Shown piece by piece: positions 47,972 through 59,495 of a stretch of 64,000 nucleotides of DNA (the stretch's first letter is position 1; each line of letters starts with the position of its first letter). The notes under the pieces are model-generated. The model saw only the letters and a list, made by a program, of their open reading frames with translations, made no database searches and was not told the DNA's origin. The DNA is from Aeromicrobium choanae (lineage in GTDB: Bacteria; Actinomycetota; Actinomycetes; Propionibacteriales; Nocardioidaceae), in assembly GCF_900167475.1 (NCBI RefSeq), contig NZ_LT796768.1, positions 2,294,001 through 2,358,000 of the forward strand, in the 5' to 3' direction. The translations under genes and the position numbers were made by a program.

Positions 47972-48891
47972 GGAGTGTGCTGCTCGCGGTCCACGCGCTG
48001 CGCAACGGCGCCCCCCGGATCGCCGCCGACTTCGCCGCGTCGCTCCAGGGTGCCGGGATCGAGGTCCGCGTCCTCGAGGGCGAGGAGGCCGAGGCGCTCG
48101 CGGGAGCCGGGGCCGTGGATCTCGTGACCGTCCCCGCCGAGCCGGGCGCCGCACGCAACTGCGAGCTGACCGTCGTCTTCGGCGGTGACGGCACGATCCT
48201 GCGAGCGGCCGAGCTGTGCCGCGGCACCGGCACGCCCCTGCTCGGGGTCAATCTCGGGCACGTCGGGTTCCTCGCCGAGGCCGACGAGGAGGACCTCGAC
48301 CTGGTGGCCCAGCGGGTGATCGCCGGCGACCTCACGGTCGAGGAGCGCCTGACCGTCGACGTGCTGGTGCTGCAGGACGGCGAGGTCGTCGCCACGAACT
48401 GGGCGCTGAACGAGGCGTCCGTGGAGAAGGCCTCCCGCGAGCGGATGCTCGAGGTCGTCGTGGAGATCGACGGCCGTCCGGTGTCCAGGATGGGCTGCGA
48501 CGGCGTCGTGTGCGCGACCCCCACCGGCTCCACCGCCTACAACTTCAGCGCCGGCGGCCCGGTCGTGTGGCCCGAGGTGTCGGCGCTGCTCATGGTGCCG
48601 ATCAGCGCGCACGCCCTGTTCGCCCGTCCCATGGTGGTCTCGCCCGAGTCGACGCTCGCCGTCGAGGTGGTGGGCGCGTCGGCCACGGGCGTGCTGTGGT
48701 GCGACGGCCGCAGGGCCTCCGACCTGCCGCTCGGTGCCCGCGTCGAGGTGCGGCGCGGTGTCGAGACCGTGCGGCTCGCACGCGTCCACCCCGCCTCCTT
48801 CGCCGACCGACTCGTGCGCAAGTTCGAGCTGCCCGTGTCGGGCTGGCGTGGCTCGTCCGAGGCCTCCCGCCGGGCCGCGGGGGAGCGCTGA
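47968..48891 (+). CDS. nadK: NAD kinase
   Basis: The 307-residue protein has the kinase motif VVFGGDGTILRAA (GGDG, ATP binding and catalysis), LGVNLGHVGFLAE and the NAD-binding CDGVVCATPTGSTAYNFSAGG. It makes NADP from NAD, with ATP or polyphosphate in actinobacteria. ATG 47968 follows GGAAGGA. It abuts recN with one base overlap. Confidence 0.95.
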   Translation: MRSVLLAVHALRNGAPRIAADFAASLQGAGIEVRVLEGEEAEALAGAGAVDLVTVPAEPGAARNCELTVVFGGDGTILRAAELCRGTGTPLLGVNLGHVGFLAEADEEDLDLVAQRVIAGDLTVEERLTVDVLVLQDGEVVATNWALNEASVEKASRERMLEVVVEIDGRPVSRMGCDGVVCATPTGSTAYNFSAGGPVVWPEVSALLMVPISAHALFARPMVVSPESTLAVEVVGASATGVLWCDGRRASDLPLGARVEVRRGVETVRLARVHPASFADRLVRKFELPVSGWRGSSEASRRAAGER

Positions 48892-50555
48892 TGTGGCACT
48901 CGCTGCGCCTCGCCTCGCTCGGCGTCATCGAGGAGGCCGAGCTCGACCTCGGTCCCGGCTTCACCGTCATCACCGGTGAGACCGGTGCCGGCAAGACCAT
49001 GGTCGTCACGGCGCTGGGGCTGCTGCGCGGCGAGCGCGCCGACTCGGCCCTCGTGCGCCGCGGCGCCGACCGGGCGCGCATCGAGGCCTCGGTCGTGGCC
49101 ACGCCCGAGGTCACCGCGCTGGTCGAGGAGGCCGGCGGCCAGGTCGACGACGACCTCGTGCTCGCACGGATCCTGACCAGCCAGGGGCGCAGCCGCGCGC
49201 TCGCCGGCGGCACCACCGTCCCGGCCGGCCTGCTGTCACGGCTGGCCGACTCGCTCGTCGCTGTGCACGGCCAGTCCGACCAGCAGCGTCTCGTCCGTCC
49301 CCAGGAGCAGCGCGGGGCACTCGACCGCTACGCCGGCACCGAGGTCTCCGACCTGCTCGCCCAGTACCAGCCCGACTACCAGCGCCTGCGCGAGGTGAAG
49401 GCCCGGCTGCACGACCTCCGCACCCACGCGGGGGAGCGGGTGCAGCGACTCGACCTGCTCCGTCACGCCCTCGACGAGATCGACGAGGTCGACCCGCAGC
49501 CGGGCGAGGACCAGGAGCTGGTCCAGCGCGAGAACCGGCTGGCGCACGCCGAGTCCCTCGCGGCCGCGGCCGCCGGAGCGTCGGTCGCGCTGTCGGAGGA
49601 CGAGCACTCCGCCGCCGCCGCCCTGGCCGCCGCCCGGGCCGTGGTCGAGCCCGTGGCCGGCAACGACCCCCGCCTCGAGGCGCTGGGCGACCGGCTCAAG
49701 CGTGCGGCGATCGATCTCACGGACATCGCCTCCGAGCTGGCGGCCTACGCCTCCGACATCGACCTCGACCCGGCCGGCCTGGCCGCCGTCCAGGATCGTC
49801 GCGCGGCGCTCACGGCGCTCCAGCGCAGGTACGGGCCCGGACTCGACGAGGTCATCGCCTGGGCCGACCGCGCCCGGGCGGAGGTCCTCGAGCTCGACCT
49901 CGACGACACCGCGATCGAGCGACTGGAGGCCGAGGCCGACGCCGTGCGCGCTCGCGTCGTCGAACTCGCGGGCCGGCTCACCGCCGCCCGGACGAAGGCC
50001 GCCGAGCAGCTGGCCGAGGAGGTCGGGCGCGAGCTCGCCGACCTGGCCCTGCCGTCGGCCCACCTGGACATCCGGGTAGTCCCGGGCGATCCGGGTGCCC
50101 ACGGCGCGGACGACGTCGAGATCTGGTTCGCCGCCAACAGCGGTGCGGAGCCGCGTCCGCTGGCCAAGGCCGCCAGCGGTGGTGAGCTCTCACGCCTCAT
50201 GCTCGCCATCGAGGTGGTGCTCGCGGGGCGCGACCCCGTGCCCACGCTCGTCTTCGACGAGGTCGACGCCGGGATCGGCGGCCGCACGGCCGTCGAGGTG
50301 GGCCGTCGGCTGGCGCGCCTGGCCAAGCACGCCCAGGTGATCGCCGTGACGCACCTGCCCCAGGTGGCTGCGTTCGCCGACGCCCACTTCGTCGTCAGCA
50401 AGTCCGACGACGGCACCGTCACCAGCAGCAGCGTGCTGCGGCTCGACCACGCGGGGCGGGTCGACGAGCTGGCCCGGATGCTGGCGGGACTGGACGACTC
50501 GTCCGCCGCGCAGGAGCACGCACGCGAGCTGCTCGAGCTCGCCAGCACCCCCTGA
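48891..50555 (+). CDS. recN: DNA repair protein RecN
   Basis: The 554-residue SMC-like ATPase has Walker A GETGAGKT (about residues 28-35), the central coiled coil (about 150-390) and the C-terminal ASGGELSRLMLAI signature with VFDEVDAGIGG (Walker B) and VTHLPQVAA. It acts in double-strand break repair. The tlyA-nadK-recN order is conserved in the phylum. Confidence 0.95.
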   Translation: MWHSLRLASLGVIEEAELDLGPGFTVITGETGAGKTMVVTALGLLRGERADSALVRRGADRARIEASVVATPEVTALVEEAGGQVDDDLVLARILTSQGRSRALAGGTTVPAGLLSRLADSLVAVHGQSDQQRLVRPQEQRGALDRYAGTEVSDLLAQYQPDYQRLREVKARLHDLRTHAGERVQRLDLLRHALDEIDEVDPQPGEDQELVQRENRLAHAESLAAAAAGASVALSEDEHSAAAALAAARAVVEPVAGNDPRLEALGDRLKRAAIDLTDIASELAAYASDIDLDPAGLAAVQDRRAALTALQRRYGPGLDEVIAWADRARAEVLELDLDDTAIERLEAEADAVRARVVELAGRLTAARTKAAEQLAEEVGRELADLALPSAHLDIRVVPGDPGAHGADDVEIWFAANSGAEPRPLAKAASGGELSRLMLAIEVVLAGRDPVPTLVFDEVDAGIGGRTAVEVGRRLARLAKHAQVIAVTHLPQVAAFADAHFVVSKSDDGTVTSSSVLRLDHAGRVDELARMLAGLDDSSAAQEHARELLELASTP

Positions 50556-50629
50556 GTTCGTCACATTCGGGACCGAACCGGCGTGTCGAGGGTGAATCCT
50601 CATGGAACGCAGGTTGCATGGAAGGCATC

Positions 50630-51796
50630 ATGCCCATCTTGAAGCGCAAGCATCGCGCCCTTCCCGAAGGTCCCGGCGTCGTCGGCCCGGCACGGTTGTG
50701 CCGCCACGGCGCCGACCTGTCGTCGGTGCGTTCGGGCGACGTCGTCGTCGTGGACGTCACCGACCTCGGTGCCGACACCGCCCAGGTGCTGGTGGAGAAG
50801 GGCGTCGCGGCCGTCCTGAACGTGTCCTCGTCCTCCACGGGGCGCTACCCCAACCTCGGCCCTCAGGTCCTGGCCGGCGCCGGCATCCCGCTGGTCGACC
50901 GGGTCGGCGAGTCGGTGTGGCAGACGCTGCGCAGCGGGGACGTCGTGCGCGTGGACGGCGGTGCAGTCCACCTCGGCGACACCGCGGTGGCCACCGGCAT
51001 CGAGATGACCGAGTCGCGCGTGCGCGACCAGCTGGACGAGGCCTCCTCGGGACTGTCGAGCCAGCTCGACTCCATCGTCACGAATGCCGCCGACACCCTG
51101 CGCCGCGACCGGGCCATGCTGCTCGAGGGCGCCGGGATCCCGGCCGTCTCGACCGACATCAAGGGTCGTCCCGTCGTGGTGGTGACCGATGGCCCCGACG
51201 CGGCCAGCGACCTCAAGTCGATCCGCTCGTTCGTGCGCGACAACGACCCCGTGCTCGTCGGCGTGGCCGGCGGGGCCGAGCTCCTGATCGCCGCGGGCCT
51301 GCGACCCCACCTGCTCGTCGGGCGGGGCGACGAGTTCTCCGGCCGCATGATCGAGCGCTCCGGAGAGGTCGTCATCGTCTCGCCCTCGGGTCGGCTCGAC
51401 CGCCCGGAGCAGTTCGAGGCGCACGGTCGCCAGCCCGTGATCTTCACCGCCACGGGCACGCCGGACAACCTCGCGGTGCTCCTGGCCGACCAGAACGAGG
51501 CCGCCGTCATCGTGCTCGTGGGTGGTCCGACACGGCTCGTCGACCTCGTCGACGGCGACACCGCGGACGCCGCCGGCACCTTCATCGCCCGGCTGCGCGC
51601 CGGCTCGCGCGTCGTCGACGCCCAGGCGGTGCGCTGGTTCGCCCGCCAGCGCCTCAGCTGGGTCACGCCGCTGCTGCTGCTCGTCGCCGGCATCGTCGCC
51701 GTCGTGGCGGCCGTGGCCACCACCCCTCTCGGTCATGAGTGGCTCGCGCCCGTGGCCGACCGTGTCACCTCCTGGACCGAAGGACTTCTCCCGTGA
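50630..51796 (+). CDS. steA: SteA-like cell-separation protein
   Basis: The 388-residue protein fits SteA: LPEGPGVVGPARLCRHGADLSSV, GDVVVVDVTDLGADTAQ, LNVSSSSTGRYPNLGP, a thiamin-pyrophosphokinase-like middle and a C-terminal membrane helix (VTPLLLLVAGIVAVVAAVA, about 350-368). In Corynebacterium SteA with SteB controls the septal hydrolase RipA during daughter-cell separation. ATG 50630 has GGAAGG just upstream; ATG 50618 is an alternative start. The end overlaps steB by four bases. Confidence 0.85.
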   Translation: MPILKRKHRALPEGPGVVGPARLCRHGADLSSVRSGDVVVVDVTDLGADTAQVLVEKGVAAVLNVSSSSTGRYPNLGPQVLAGAGIPLVDRVGESVWQTLRSGDVVRVDGGAVHLGDTAVATGIEMTESRVRDQLDEASSGLSSQLDSIVTNAADTLRRDRAMLLEGAGIPAVSTDIKGRPVVVVTDGPDAASDLKSIRSFVRDNDPVLVGVAGGAELLIAAGLRPHLLVGRGDEFSGRMIERSGEVVIVSPSGRLDRPEQFEAHGRQPVIFTATGTPDNLAVLLADQNEAAVIVLVGGPTRLVDLVDGDTADAAGTFIARLRAGSRVVDAQAVRWFARQRLSWVTPLLLLVAGIVAVVAAVATTPLGHEWLAPVADRVTSWTEGLLP

Positions 51797-52659
51797 TCAA
51801 CCTGCGCTACCACGTCATCTCCCTCGCAGCCGTGCTGCTGGCGCTCGCCGCCGGCATCGCCGTGGGCGCCGGGCTGCTCGACGAGAGCGACGCCGCCGCG
51901 ACCTCGAGCTCCTCCGACACCGCCGAGATCAGCCCGGCGCTCGCCGGCTTCGACGCCGGGTACGCGTCGATGACCGCGCCGGGGCTGCTGCGCGACAAGC
52001 TCAAGGACCGCACCGTCCTGCTGCTCACCACGCCGGGGGCACGGGACAACGAGGTCGACTCGCTGATCGAGAACCTGACCACCGCCGGCGCCCGCGTGAC
52101 CGGCCAGGTCGAGCTCACGGGCAAGCTGCTGTCCCCGGCGAACCGCCAGTTCGCCGAGGGCGTGGCCGCCCAGTCCGATCCCGACGCGGCCGCCGCCGAG
52201 AGCGACTACGGCAAGGTCGGCGCCGCCCTGGCCCGCGGCTACCTGACGCAGGGCGACGGGTCGCTCGACGAGACGGCCCGCACGATCCGCTCGGCCTTCA
52301 CCGAAGGCGGCCTGCTCGACGCCGAGCAGGATCCCGAGGTGTCGGCGCAGCTCGTCCTGGTCGTCTCCGGGCCTGCGGGCGCGTCGTCGGGCGGCGAGGG
52401 CACGGTCGTGTCCAGCATGGTGGCCGGGCTCGACGCCGGCAGCCAGGGCGTGGCCGTCGTCGGTCCGGTCTCCTCCGGCGAGAACGGCGTGGTCAACGCC
52501 GTCCGCGGCAGCGACGCCGCGGCGAACGTCTCGACGGTCGACGTCACCGACACCGGCTCCGGCCGTGTCAACGCCGTGCTCGGCCTGATCCGTGAGGCCG
52601 CGGGCCAGTCGGGTGCCTGGGGCACCTCCCGCGCCGCCGACGGCCCGGTCCCGAACTGA
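51793..52659 (+). CDS. steB: SteB / MctB-like envelope protein (copper transporter-like family)
   Basis: The 288-residue protein starts VINLRYHVISLAAVLLALAAGIAVGAGLL, a single N-terminal membrane helix, followed by an extracytoplasmic domain with coiled and alanine-rich stretches. The family is annotated both as SteB and as the copper-transport protein MctB; pairing with steA favours SteB. GTG 51793 overlaps the steA stop. Confidence 0.83.
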   Translation: MINLRYHVISLAAVLLALAAGIAVGAGLLDESDAAATSSSSDTAEISPALAGFDAGYASMTAPGLLRDKLKDRTVLLLTTPGARDNEVDSLIENLTTAGARVTGQVELTGKLLSPANRQFAEGVAAQSDPDAAAAESDYGKVGAALARGYLTQGDGSLDETARTIRSAFTEGGLLDAEQDPEVSAQLVLVVSGPAGASSGGEGTVVSSMVAGLDAGSQGVAVVGPVSSGENGVVNAVRGSDAAANVSTVDVTDTGSGRVNAVLGLIREAAGQSGAWGTSRAADGPVPN

Positions 52660-55089
<2,430 letters not shown>

Positions 55090-55093
<4 letters not shown>

Positions 55094-56022
55094 CCGACGG
55101 CGGTGCGGTCGAGCGCGTCGTGGCCGAGTACCTGTCCCACCTCGCGGTGGAGCGCGGTCTCGCCGAGAACACGCTCGCTTCGTACCGCCGCGACCTGCGT
55201 CGCTACACCGAGTTCCTGCAGGGCGCGGGCGTCGCCGATCCCGCCTCGATCACCGAGGAGCACGTCACGGCCTTCGCGGCCGCCCTGCGCGCCGGCGACG
55301 AGGACCACCAGGGCCTCGGCACGTCGAGCGTCGCGCGCACCGTCGTGGCGGTCCGTGGCTTCCACCGGTTCTGCCTGCGCGAGCAGCTCGTGACCAACGA
55401 CGTCACGGCTGCCGTCCGGCCGCCGCGGCCGGCGTCGCGGCTGCCCAAGGCGCTGCCGCTGGAGGACGTCGAGGCACTGCTGACGGCGGCGGGGGAGCCC
55501 GGCACGGCACTGGCGCTGCGCGACCGGGCCCTGCTGGAGATCCTCTACGGCACCGGGGCCCGCATCTCGGAGGCCGTGGGCCTCGACGTGGACGACATCG
55601 ACCTCGAGCAGTCCTCCGTCCTGCTCACCGGCAAGGGCTCGAAGCAGCGGATCGTGCCGCTCGGCTCGTTCGCCCGCGACGCGATCGAGGCCTACCTCAC
55701 GAAGGCGCGTCCGCACCTGACCTCGGCCGCCGGCAGCGGCCCCGCGGTGTTCCTCAACGCCCGGGGCGGACGGCTGTCGCGCCAGAGCGCCTGGACCGTG
55801 CTGACCAAGGCCGCCCGCCGCGCCGGGCTCACGGTCGACGTCTCGCCGCACACCCTGCGTCACTCCTTCGCCACGCACCTGCTCGACGGCGGCGCCGACG
55901 TGCGCGTGGTGCAGGAACTGCTCGGTCACGCCTCGGTGACGACCACCCAGATCTACACCCTCGTGACGATCGACAAGTTGCGCGAGACGTACGCGGCGTC
56001 CCATCCCCGTGCGCTGAAGTGA
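55090..56022 (+). CDS. xerD: tyrosine recombinase XerD
   Basis: The 310-residue recombinase has the N-terminal core-binding domain ([27 protein letters not shown]) and catalytic residues R ([13 protein letters not shown]), K ([12 protein letters not shown]), HxxR ([10 protein letters not shown]), H (LLGHASV) and Y (TTQIYT). It resolves chromosome dimers at dif with XerC. Synteny with scpAB marks it as the housekeeping XerD, not an element integrase. Confidence 0.93.
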
Positions 56023-56026
56023 GCGG

Positions 56027-56032
56027 TACAGT
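56027..56032 (+). promoter_or_regulatory. -10 hexamer TACAGT, leaderless promoter of the ParA-family gene
   Basis: TACAGT is followed by GACCGAC and ATG 56040. It lies just after the xerD stop. Confidence 0.5.
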
Positions 56033-56039
56033 GACCGAC

Positions 56040-56891
56040 ATGCCCAGTTCGGAACTCGGACCCACCGGTCGCCCCCTCCCCGACCTTCCCGAACCCGGAC
56101 CCCGCAGCACGCAGGCCCCCGCCGTCGTCATCTCGATGTGCAACCAGAAGGGCGGCGTCGGCAAGACCACCACCACGATCAACCTCGGCGCCGCGCTGGC
56201 CGAGCTCGGCCGCCGCGTCCTGCTCGTCGACTTCGACCCGCAGGGCTCGATGACGGTCGGACTGGGCTACAACGCCCACGAAATCGAGCAGAGCATCTAC
56301 CACGTGCTGATGGACCGCGAGCTCTCAATGAAGGAGATCATCCTCGGCACGTCCGTGGAGAACCTCGACCTCGTCCCGGCGAACATCGACCTCTCGGCCG
56401 CCGAGATGCGCCTCGTCACCGAGGTGGGCCGCGAGCAGGTGCTCGCCCGTGCCCTGCGCGACGTCCGCCACGACTACGACGTCATCCTCATCGACTGCCA
56501 GCCCTCGCTGGGCCTGCTCACCGTCAACGCGCTGACCGCGTCGGACGGCGTGGTCATCCCGCTGGAGTGCGAGTACTTCGCCCTGCGCGGCGTCGCGCTG
56601 CTCAACGAGACGATCGAGAAGGTCCGCGACCGCACGAACTTCGACCTGCGCGTCATCGGCCTGCTCGGCACGATGTTCGACGGTCGCACCCTGCACGGCC
56701 GCGAGGTGTTGCAGACGCTCGTCGACGGCTGGGGCGACTCGGTCTTCCACACCGTCATCCGCCGCACCGTGAAGTTCTCCGACTCCACCGTCGCGGGCGA
56801 GCCCATCACCGAGTACGCCTCCTCGTCGCCGGGCGCCGAGGCCTACCGCCAGCTCGCCAGGGAAGTGCTGCAGCGGTGTCCCGACGCGTGA
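56040..56891 (+). CDS. ParA-family ATPase linked to scpAB
   Basis: The 283-residue protein has a short disordered N-terminus, deviant Walker A NQKGGVGKTTTTINL (about residues 35-49), LLVDFDPQGSMTVGLG and LIDCQPSLGLLTVNAL. It belongs to the Soj/ParA group found next to scpA in actinobacteria and is distinct from the parA of the origin region. GTG 56019 is in frame, but ATG 56040 is favoured by the -10 box. No ParB gene follows; the next small gene may supply the partner. Confidence 0.9.
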   Translation: MPSSELGPTGRPLPDLPEPGPRSTQAPAVVISMCNQKGGVGKTTTTINLGAALAELGRRVLLVDFDPQGSMTVGLGYNAHEIEQSIYHVLMDRELSMKEIILGTSVENLDLVPANIDLSAAEMRLVTEVGREQVLARALRDVRHDYDVILIDCQPSLGLLTVNALTASDGVVIPLECEYFALRGVALLNETIEKVRDRTNFDLRVIGLLGTMFDGRTLHGREVLQTLVDGWGDSVFHTVIRRTVKFSDSTVAGEPITEYASSSPGAEAYRQLAREVLQRCPDA

Positions 56892-57190
56892 ACCTGCCGG
56901 GTGCGGACGAGCTGTTCAGGCCGACCGCACCCAGCAGCTCCCGAAACGACGACGCCCCCGCCGTGCCCGCGTCCGGCAGCGGCCGGGTCAAGCACGACGA
57001 GAAGATGACGGTCTACCTGACCAGCGACGAGCTGCTCGCGATCGAGAAGGCACGCCTGGAGCTGCGGTCCGTCCTCGGCCGCAAGGTCGACCGTGGCCGG
57101 CTCGTGCGTGCGGCGATCGCCGGCGCCCTGGCCGACCTGGAGACCCGCGGGGCCGACAGCGAGCTCGCCCGCCGGCTCGGCGAGGAATGA
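56888..57190 (+). CDS. small basic/acidic protein after ParA, possible ribbon-helix-helix type partner
   Basis: The 100-residue protein has a disordered first part (about 1-37) and a C-terminal half KMTVYLTSDELLAIEKARLELRSVLGRKVDRGRLVRAAIAGAL cut here into KMTVYLTSDELLAIEKAR and KVDRGRLVRAAIAGAL, a strand followed by two helices as in RHH DNA-binding proteins. GTG overlaps parA by four bases and it overlaps scpA by four. A ParB-like role is inferred. Confidence 0.7.
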   Translation: MNLPGADELFRPTAPSSSRNDDAPAVPASGSGRVKHDEKMTVYLTSDELLAIEKARLELRSVLGRKVDRGRLVRAAIAGALADLETRGADSELARRLGEE

Positions 57191-58083
57191 GCGCCGCGGT
57201 GTCCGTGACCGAACCGGCACCCGCGCAGGCGCCCGATGTCGGCTTCTCCGTCTCGCTGGGCAACTTCGAGGGCCCGTTCGACCTGCTGCTGCAGCTGATC
57301 TCCAAGCACCAGCTCGACATCACCGAGGTCGCCCTGTCGGTGGTCACCTCGGACTTCATCGCCTACACCCGCGAGCTCGAGGACGACCTCGAGCAGACGA
57401 CGAACTTCCTGCTCATCGCGGCCACGCTGCTCGACCTCAAGACCGCCCGGCTGCTGCCGCAGGCGGAGGTCGAGGACGAGGAGGACCTGGCCCTGCTCGA
57501 GGCGCGCGACCTGCTCTTCGCGCGGCTCATGCAGTACCGCGCCTTCAAGACGGTCGCGGGGATCCTGGCCGAGCGCTTCGAGAACTCGCAGCTGCGCCAC
57601 CCCCGCGCCGTGACGCTCGAGCCGCGCTTCGCGACGCTGCTGCCCGAGGTGGAGATCCGCGCGACCGCGCAGGACCTGGCCGAGCTCGCCGCCGGTGCGC
57701 TGGCCCCGAAGCTGCCGCCACTGGTCTCGCTGACCCACCTGCACGCACCCGCAGTGAGCGTGCGCGAGCAGGCCCACCTCGTGGTCGACCGGCTGCGCCG
57801 CGAGGGCAGCCTGACGTTCCGGGCGATCGTCGCCGACGCGCCCGACGGGCAGACGAAGGTGGCGCGGTTCCTGTCGCTGTTGGAGCTGTTCCGCGAGGGC
57901 ATGCTGTCGTTCGAGCAGGCCGTGCCCCTGGGCGAGCTGACGGTGCGCTGGACCGGCACCGACGACGGCGACATCGACGTGGGCGACGAGTTCGACGAGC
58001 CGACCCTGACCGACGAGGGCCTCGATGCGGCGCAGGACGCCCCGACGGCCGAGACCACCGGAAGTGACGATGACCGAGACTGA
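57187..58083 (+). CDS. scpA: segregation and condensation protein ScpA
   Basis: The 298-residue kleisin has the N-terminal GFSVSLGNFEGPFDLLLQLI and KHQLDITEVALSVVTSDFI, acidic middle (about 85-105) and C-terminal winged helix. It bridges SMC heads with ScpB. It overlaps scpB by 14 bases. The N-terminal 20 residues are a short extension. Confidence 0.94.
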   Translation: MSAAVSVTEPAPAQAPDVGFSVSLGNFEGPFDLLLQLISKHQLDITEVALSVVTSDFIAYTRELEDDLEQTTNFLLIAATLLDLKTARLLPQAEVEDEEDLALLEARDLLFARLMQYRAFKTVAGILAERFENSQLRHPRAVTLEPRFATLLPEVEIRATAQDLAELAAGALAPKLPPLVSLTHLHAPAVSVREQAHLVVDRLRREGSLTFRAIVADAPDGQTKVARFLSLLELFREGMLSFEQAVPLGELTVRWTGTDDGDIDVGDEFDEPTLTDEGLDAAQDAPTAETTGSDDDRD

Positions 58084-58774
58084 CGACCAGCTGCCCGCCG
58101 AGCCCGACGCGTCGGGGGTGCCGGCGGCCGACGAGCGGCCCTCGGTCGACCTGCGTCCCGGCCTGGAGGCGGTGCTGATGATCGCCGACGAGCCGCTGGA
58201 GCACCTCGTGCTGGCCCAGGCCGTGGGGCACCCGCCGGTCGAGGTCGAGCAGGCGCTGCGCGACCTGGCGGCCGAGTACACCGAGCAGGGGCGCGGCTTC
58301 GAGCTGCGCGAGCTCGCCGGTGGCTGGCGCTTCTACAGCCGCGAGGAGTACGCCGACGTCGTGTCCGCCTTCGTGCTCGAGGGCCAGCAGGCCAAGCTCA
58401 GCCAGGCGGCGCTGGAGACCCTCGCCGTGGTGGCGTACCGCCAGCCGGTCAGCCGCTCGCGCATCTCGGCCATCCGCGGAGTCAACGTGGACGGCGTGGT
58501 CCGCACGCTCGTCACGCGCGGGCTGATCGTGGAGCTGGGCAACGACGCCGAGTCCGGCGCGATCCTCTACGGGACGACCAACTACTTCCTCGAGCGCATG
58601 GGCCTGAGCGGACTCGACGAGCTGCCCGAGCTGGCGCCGATGCTGCCCGACCTCGAGGACCTCGACAGCGAGCTCGAGCGCGTCGCGCAGCAGACCGCCG
58701 ATCGCGAGGCACCTGCGGACGAGCCGCAGCCCACCGGTGACGACGCCCAGCCGACCGGGAGCGCCGATGTCTGA
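58070..58774 (+). CDS. scpB: segregation and condensation protein ScpB
   Basis: The 234-residue protein has two winged-helix domains (LEAVLMIADEPLEHLVLAQAV; QAALETLAVVAYRQPVSRSRISAIRGVNVDGVVRTL, here quoted only to mark the region 125-160) and an acidic disordered tail. ATG 58070 was chosen over GTG 58064. Ends inside the start of rluB. Confidence 0.93.
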   Translation: MTETDDQLPAEPDASGVPAADERPSVDLRPGLEAVLMIADEPLEHLVLAQAVGHPPVEVEQALRDLAAEYTEQGRGFELRELAGGWRFYSREEYADVVSAFVLEGQQAKLSQAALETLAVVAYRQPVSRSRISAIRGVNVDGVVRTLVTRGLIVELGNDAESGAILYGTTNYFLERMGLSGLDELPELAPMLPDLEDLDSELERVAQQTADREAPADEPQPTGDDAQPTGSADV

Positions 58775-59495
58775 GGGGATTCGCCTGCAGAAGGTGCTCG
58801 CCTCGGCGGGTGTGGCCAGCCGGCGGCGCTGCGAGGAGCTGATGGCGACCGGTCGGGTCGAGGTGAACGGCGAGATCGTCACGCAGATGGGCGCCCGCGT
58901 CGATCCCGCGAACGACGTCATCCGCGTCGACGGGGCGCGCATCCCGCCGCCGTCCGACCACGCGTACGTGCTGCTCAACAAGCCGCGCGGCGTCGTGAGC
59001 TCGATGGCCGACGAGCAGGGCCGCCCCGATCTCTCGGGACTGCTCGCCGGTCGTGAGGACCGGCTCTTCCACGTGGGCCGGCTCGACACCGACACCTCGG
59101 GCCTGCTCATCCTCACCAACGACGGCGACCTCGCCCACCAACTGGCGCATCCCTCGTTCGAGGTCACGAAGACCTACGTCGCGCTTGTGGAGGGCACGGT
59201 CGCCGCGCCGATCGGGCGCCAGCTCCTCGCCGGGGTGGAGCTCGATGACGGCGTCACCGCGGTCGACCGCTTCGTCGTGCGCGACCGCAGCCGCGGCCGC
59301 AGTCTCGTCGAGCTGGACCTGCACAGCGGCAAGAACCGCATCGTGCGGCGCCTCCTCGACGCCGTCGGCCACCCGGTGATCGACCTGACCCGCACGGCGT
59401 TCGGGCCACTGCGCCTGGGAGACCTGCGGTCCGGGGCGATGCGGGACCTGTCGCGCGAGGAGCTCGGAGCGCTCTTCGATAGCGTGGGGGCATGA
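58767..59495 (+). CDS. rluB: rRNA pseudouridine synthase, RluB family
   Basis: The 242-residue protein has an S4 domain (IRLQKVLASAGVASRRRCEEL) and the RsuA/RluB catalytic motif HVGRLDTDTSGLLILTNDG with the catalytic aspartate, then HSGKNRIVRRL. It isomerises a uridine in 23S domain V. GGGAG precedes ATG 58767. Confidence 0.93.
   Translation: MSEGIRLQKVLASAGVASRRRCEELMATGRVEVNGEIVTQMGARVDPANDVIRVDGARIPPPSDHAYVLLNKPRGVVSSMADEQGRPDLSGLLAGREDRLFHVGRLDTDTSGLLILTNDGDLAHQLAHPSFEVTKTYVALVEGTVAAPIGRQLLAGVELDDGVTAVDRFVVRDRSRGRSLVELDLHSGKNRIVRRLLDAVGHPVIDLTRTAFGPLRLGDLRSGAMRDLSREELGALFDSVGA
59480..59485 (+). promoter_or_regulatory. -10 hexamer TAGCGT, internal leaderless promoter of tyrA
   Basis: TAGCGT, inside the rluB 3' end, is followed by GGGGGC and ATG 59492. 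Confidence 0.45.
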